Origin: Paenibacillus harenae DSM 16969 | GTDB taxonomy: Bacteria > Bacillota > Bacilli > Paenibacillales > Paenibacillaceae | DNA length: 64,000 nucleotides | Assembly (NCBI RefSeq): GCF_000422465.1 | Contig: NZ_KE383844.1 | Location: 62,001-126,000, forward strand | Direction: 5' to 3' | Shown: one piece after another, positions 63,377-64,000 of the stretch | Position numbering within the stretch: position 1 is the stretch's first letter | Layout: every line of letters starts with the position of its first letter | Program-made: the position numbers and the translations under genes | The notes under the pieces: model-generated | Database searches by the model: none | What the model was told of the DNA's origin: nothing | What the model saw: only the letters and a program-made list of their open reading frames with translations

Positions 63377-64000
63377 TCATGATTCATACGCCATGAACGG
63401 ATCGGGGATCTCAATCTGATAGGCTTCGGCATCACTTACGCCAACGGAGAGAACGGCCCGGCCGTTCCCGGACCGTATAAGACCGCCGCTAAAAATAACA
63501 TCCTCCAGGTCCGGCCGCTTGCCGGGGCCTCTTGGAAAATCGCTTCTTGCGGCTATGATTTTAATCGGCGTCTTCTCGCAGGTTTCGGGGTTTATCGAGA
63601 AGACCATCGAATAATAATGTTTGTTCCCTGCTTCATCAAAGCAAGCGATATGACCCAGCACGCCCAGATGGCCATTCTTCAACAAATGCGCTTCGTTCGC
63701 GCCTCCCCATTCTTCGGGAACAAATTGGTCTTGAAACATCTCGGCGTTCATGAAGGTCTGCTCATTGAGCTCCTCCAGCGAATCGATGATCGTAAATCCG
63801 ATTTGCCCTCTTCCGCCCCTGGCTCCCTGCGGCCTTGTAAAGATGCCGATCCTGCCGTCCGCAAGCTCAATGAGTCGGATATCCTTCATCGTTCCGGGTC
63901 CGGATGAGAAGTGACATAACGAATCAATATGGAACCCGCGATAAAATTGAGTGACCCATGACACGATCCTGCCCGGATCATCCTCCGCGGTAATGACTTC
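63377..64000 (-). CDS. DUF1861-like protein, related to GH43/GH130-type propeller enzymes (5' end outside window)
   Basis: The frame is open to the right edge, where it reads VITAEDDPGRIVSWVTQF, so the start lies outside; GTG at 63964 is only an internal codon. Visible part 207 residues. FTRPQGARGGRGQIGF, DIRLIELADGRIGIF, GGANEAHLLKNGHLGVLG and DLEDVIFSGGLI, with the regular four-strand spacing of five-bladed propellers, fit DUF1861 proteins that resemble beta-mannoside phosphorylases. Substrate is likely a glycan; function unproven. Confidence 0.7.
   Translation of the reverse strand, partial: EVITAEDDPGRIVSWVTQFYRGFHIDSLCHFSSGPGTMKDIRLIELADGRIGIFTRPQGARGGRGQIGFTIIDSLEELNEQTFMNAEMFQDQFVPEEWGGANEAHLLKNGHLGVLGHIACFDEAGNKHYYSMVFSINPETCEKTPIKIIAARSDFPRGPGKRPDLEDVIFSGGLIRSGNGRAVLSVGVSDAEAYQIEIPDPFMAYES

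Overview
The window reads as a chromosomal piece of an endospore-forming, low-to-mid GC Firmicute, most likely Paenibacillaceae (Paenibacillus or a close relative). The grounds are a complete gerA-type germinant receptor operon, two sugar ABC transport loci of the LplB/YtcP type each preceded by a large membrane-anchored AraC-type sensor, Gram-positive ribosome binding sites (AAGGAGG) with frequent TTG/GTG starts, CcpA (cre-like) sites, and an L25/Ctc gene. The species call is inference; no rRNA or marker gene is present.

Left core (1-17.4 kb): the 3' part of a malic enzyme gene and an HPr-like protein lacking the phosphorylatable histidine; a two-subunit GMC-type dehydrogenase; a gerKA-gerKC-gerKB type operon; three DnaA-box-like sites; then a minus-strand locus that looks like sialic-acid scavenging (N-acetylneuraminate-lyase-like enzyme, AraC-type sensor, solute-binding lipoprotein, two permeases, Asp-box sialidase-like enzyme), with a second AraC regulator transcribed divergently and cre-like sites at two promoters.

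Accessory block (about 17.4-48 kb): a patchwork defence island with sharp shifts in base composition. In order: a membrane-anchored Mrr-like nuclease, a complete type I restriction-modification operon (hsdR-hsdM-hsdS), a Ser/Thr kinase with a small possibly RuvC-fold partner and a 63-residue protein, a group II intron tail relic, a 1643-residue alpha/beta-hydrolase + STAND NTPase + helical-repeat protein, a 118-bp non-coding tandem array in front of a sigma-factor-like gene, a type I toxin-antitoxin relic whose antisense RNA still looks intact, a 236-residue protein with highly-expressed-type codons, an 11-fold YTGPGGG repeat protein, a broken GHKL ATPase, and a cluster of Nudix hydrolase, PLD-SF2 helicase-DUF3427 protein, small proteins and a MazG/PRA-PH-like enzyme. 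Hairpin-bearing interspersed repeats sit between the modules at about 28.4, 34.7 and 42.1-42.5 kb.

Right core (48-64 kb): a secreted protein, tatD overlapping kptA, an NmrA-like protein, an MFS transporter, a membrane-anchored hypothetical protein, a second AraC-sensor/ABC sugar transport locus without linked enzymes, a YciI-like plus TfoX-like pair behind a palindromic operator, a methyltransferase-like membrane protein destroyed by an internal deletion, a gamma-glutamylcyclotransferase-like gene, L25/Ctc, and the partial DUF1861-like gene that runs off the right edge.

The best candidates for undescribed biology are the alpha/beta-hydrolase STAND protein, the kinase/small-protein module, and the sigma factor/118-bp array/glycine-rich repeat cassette.
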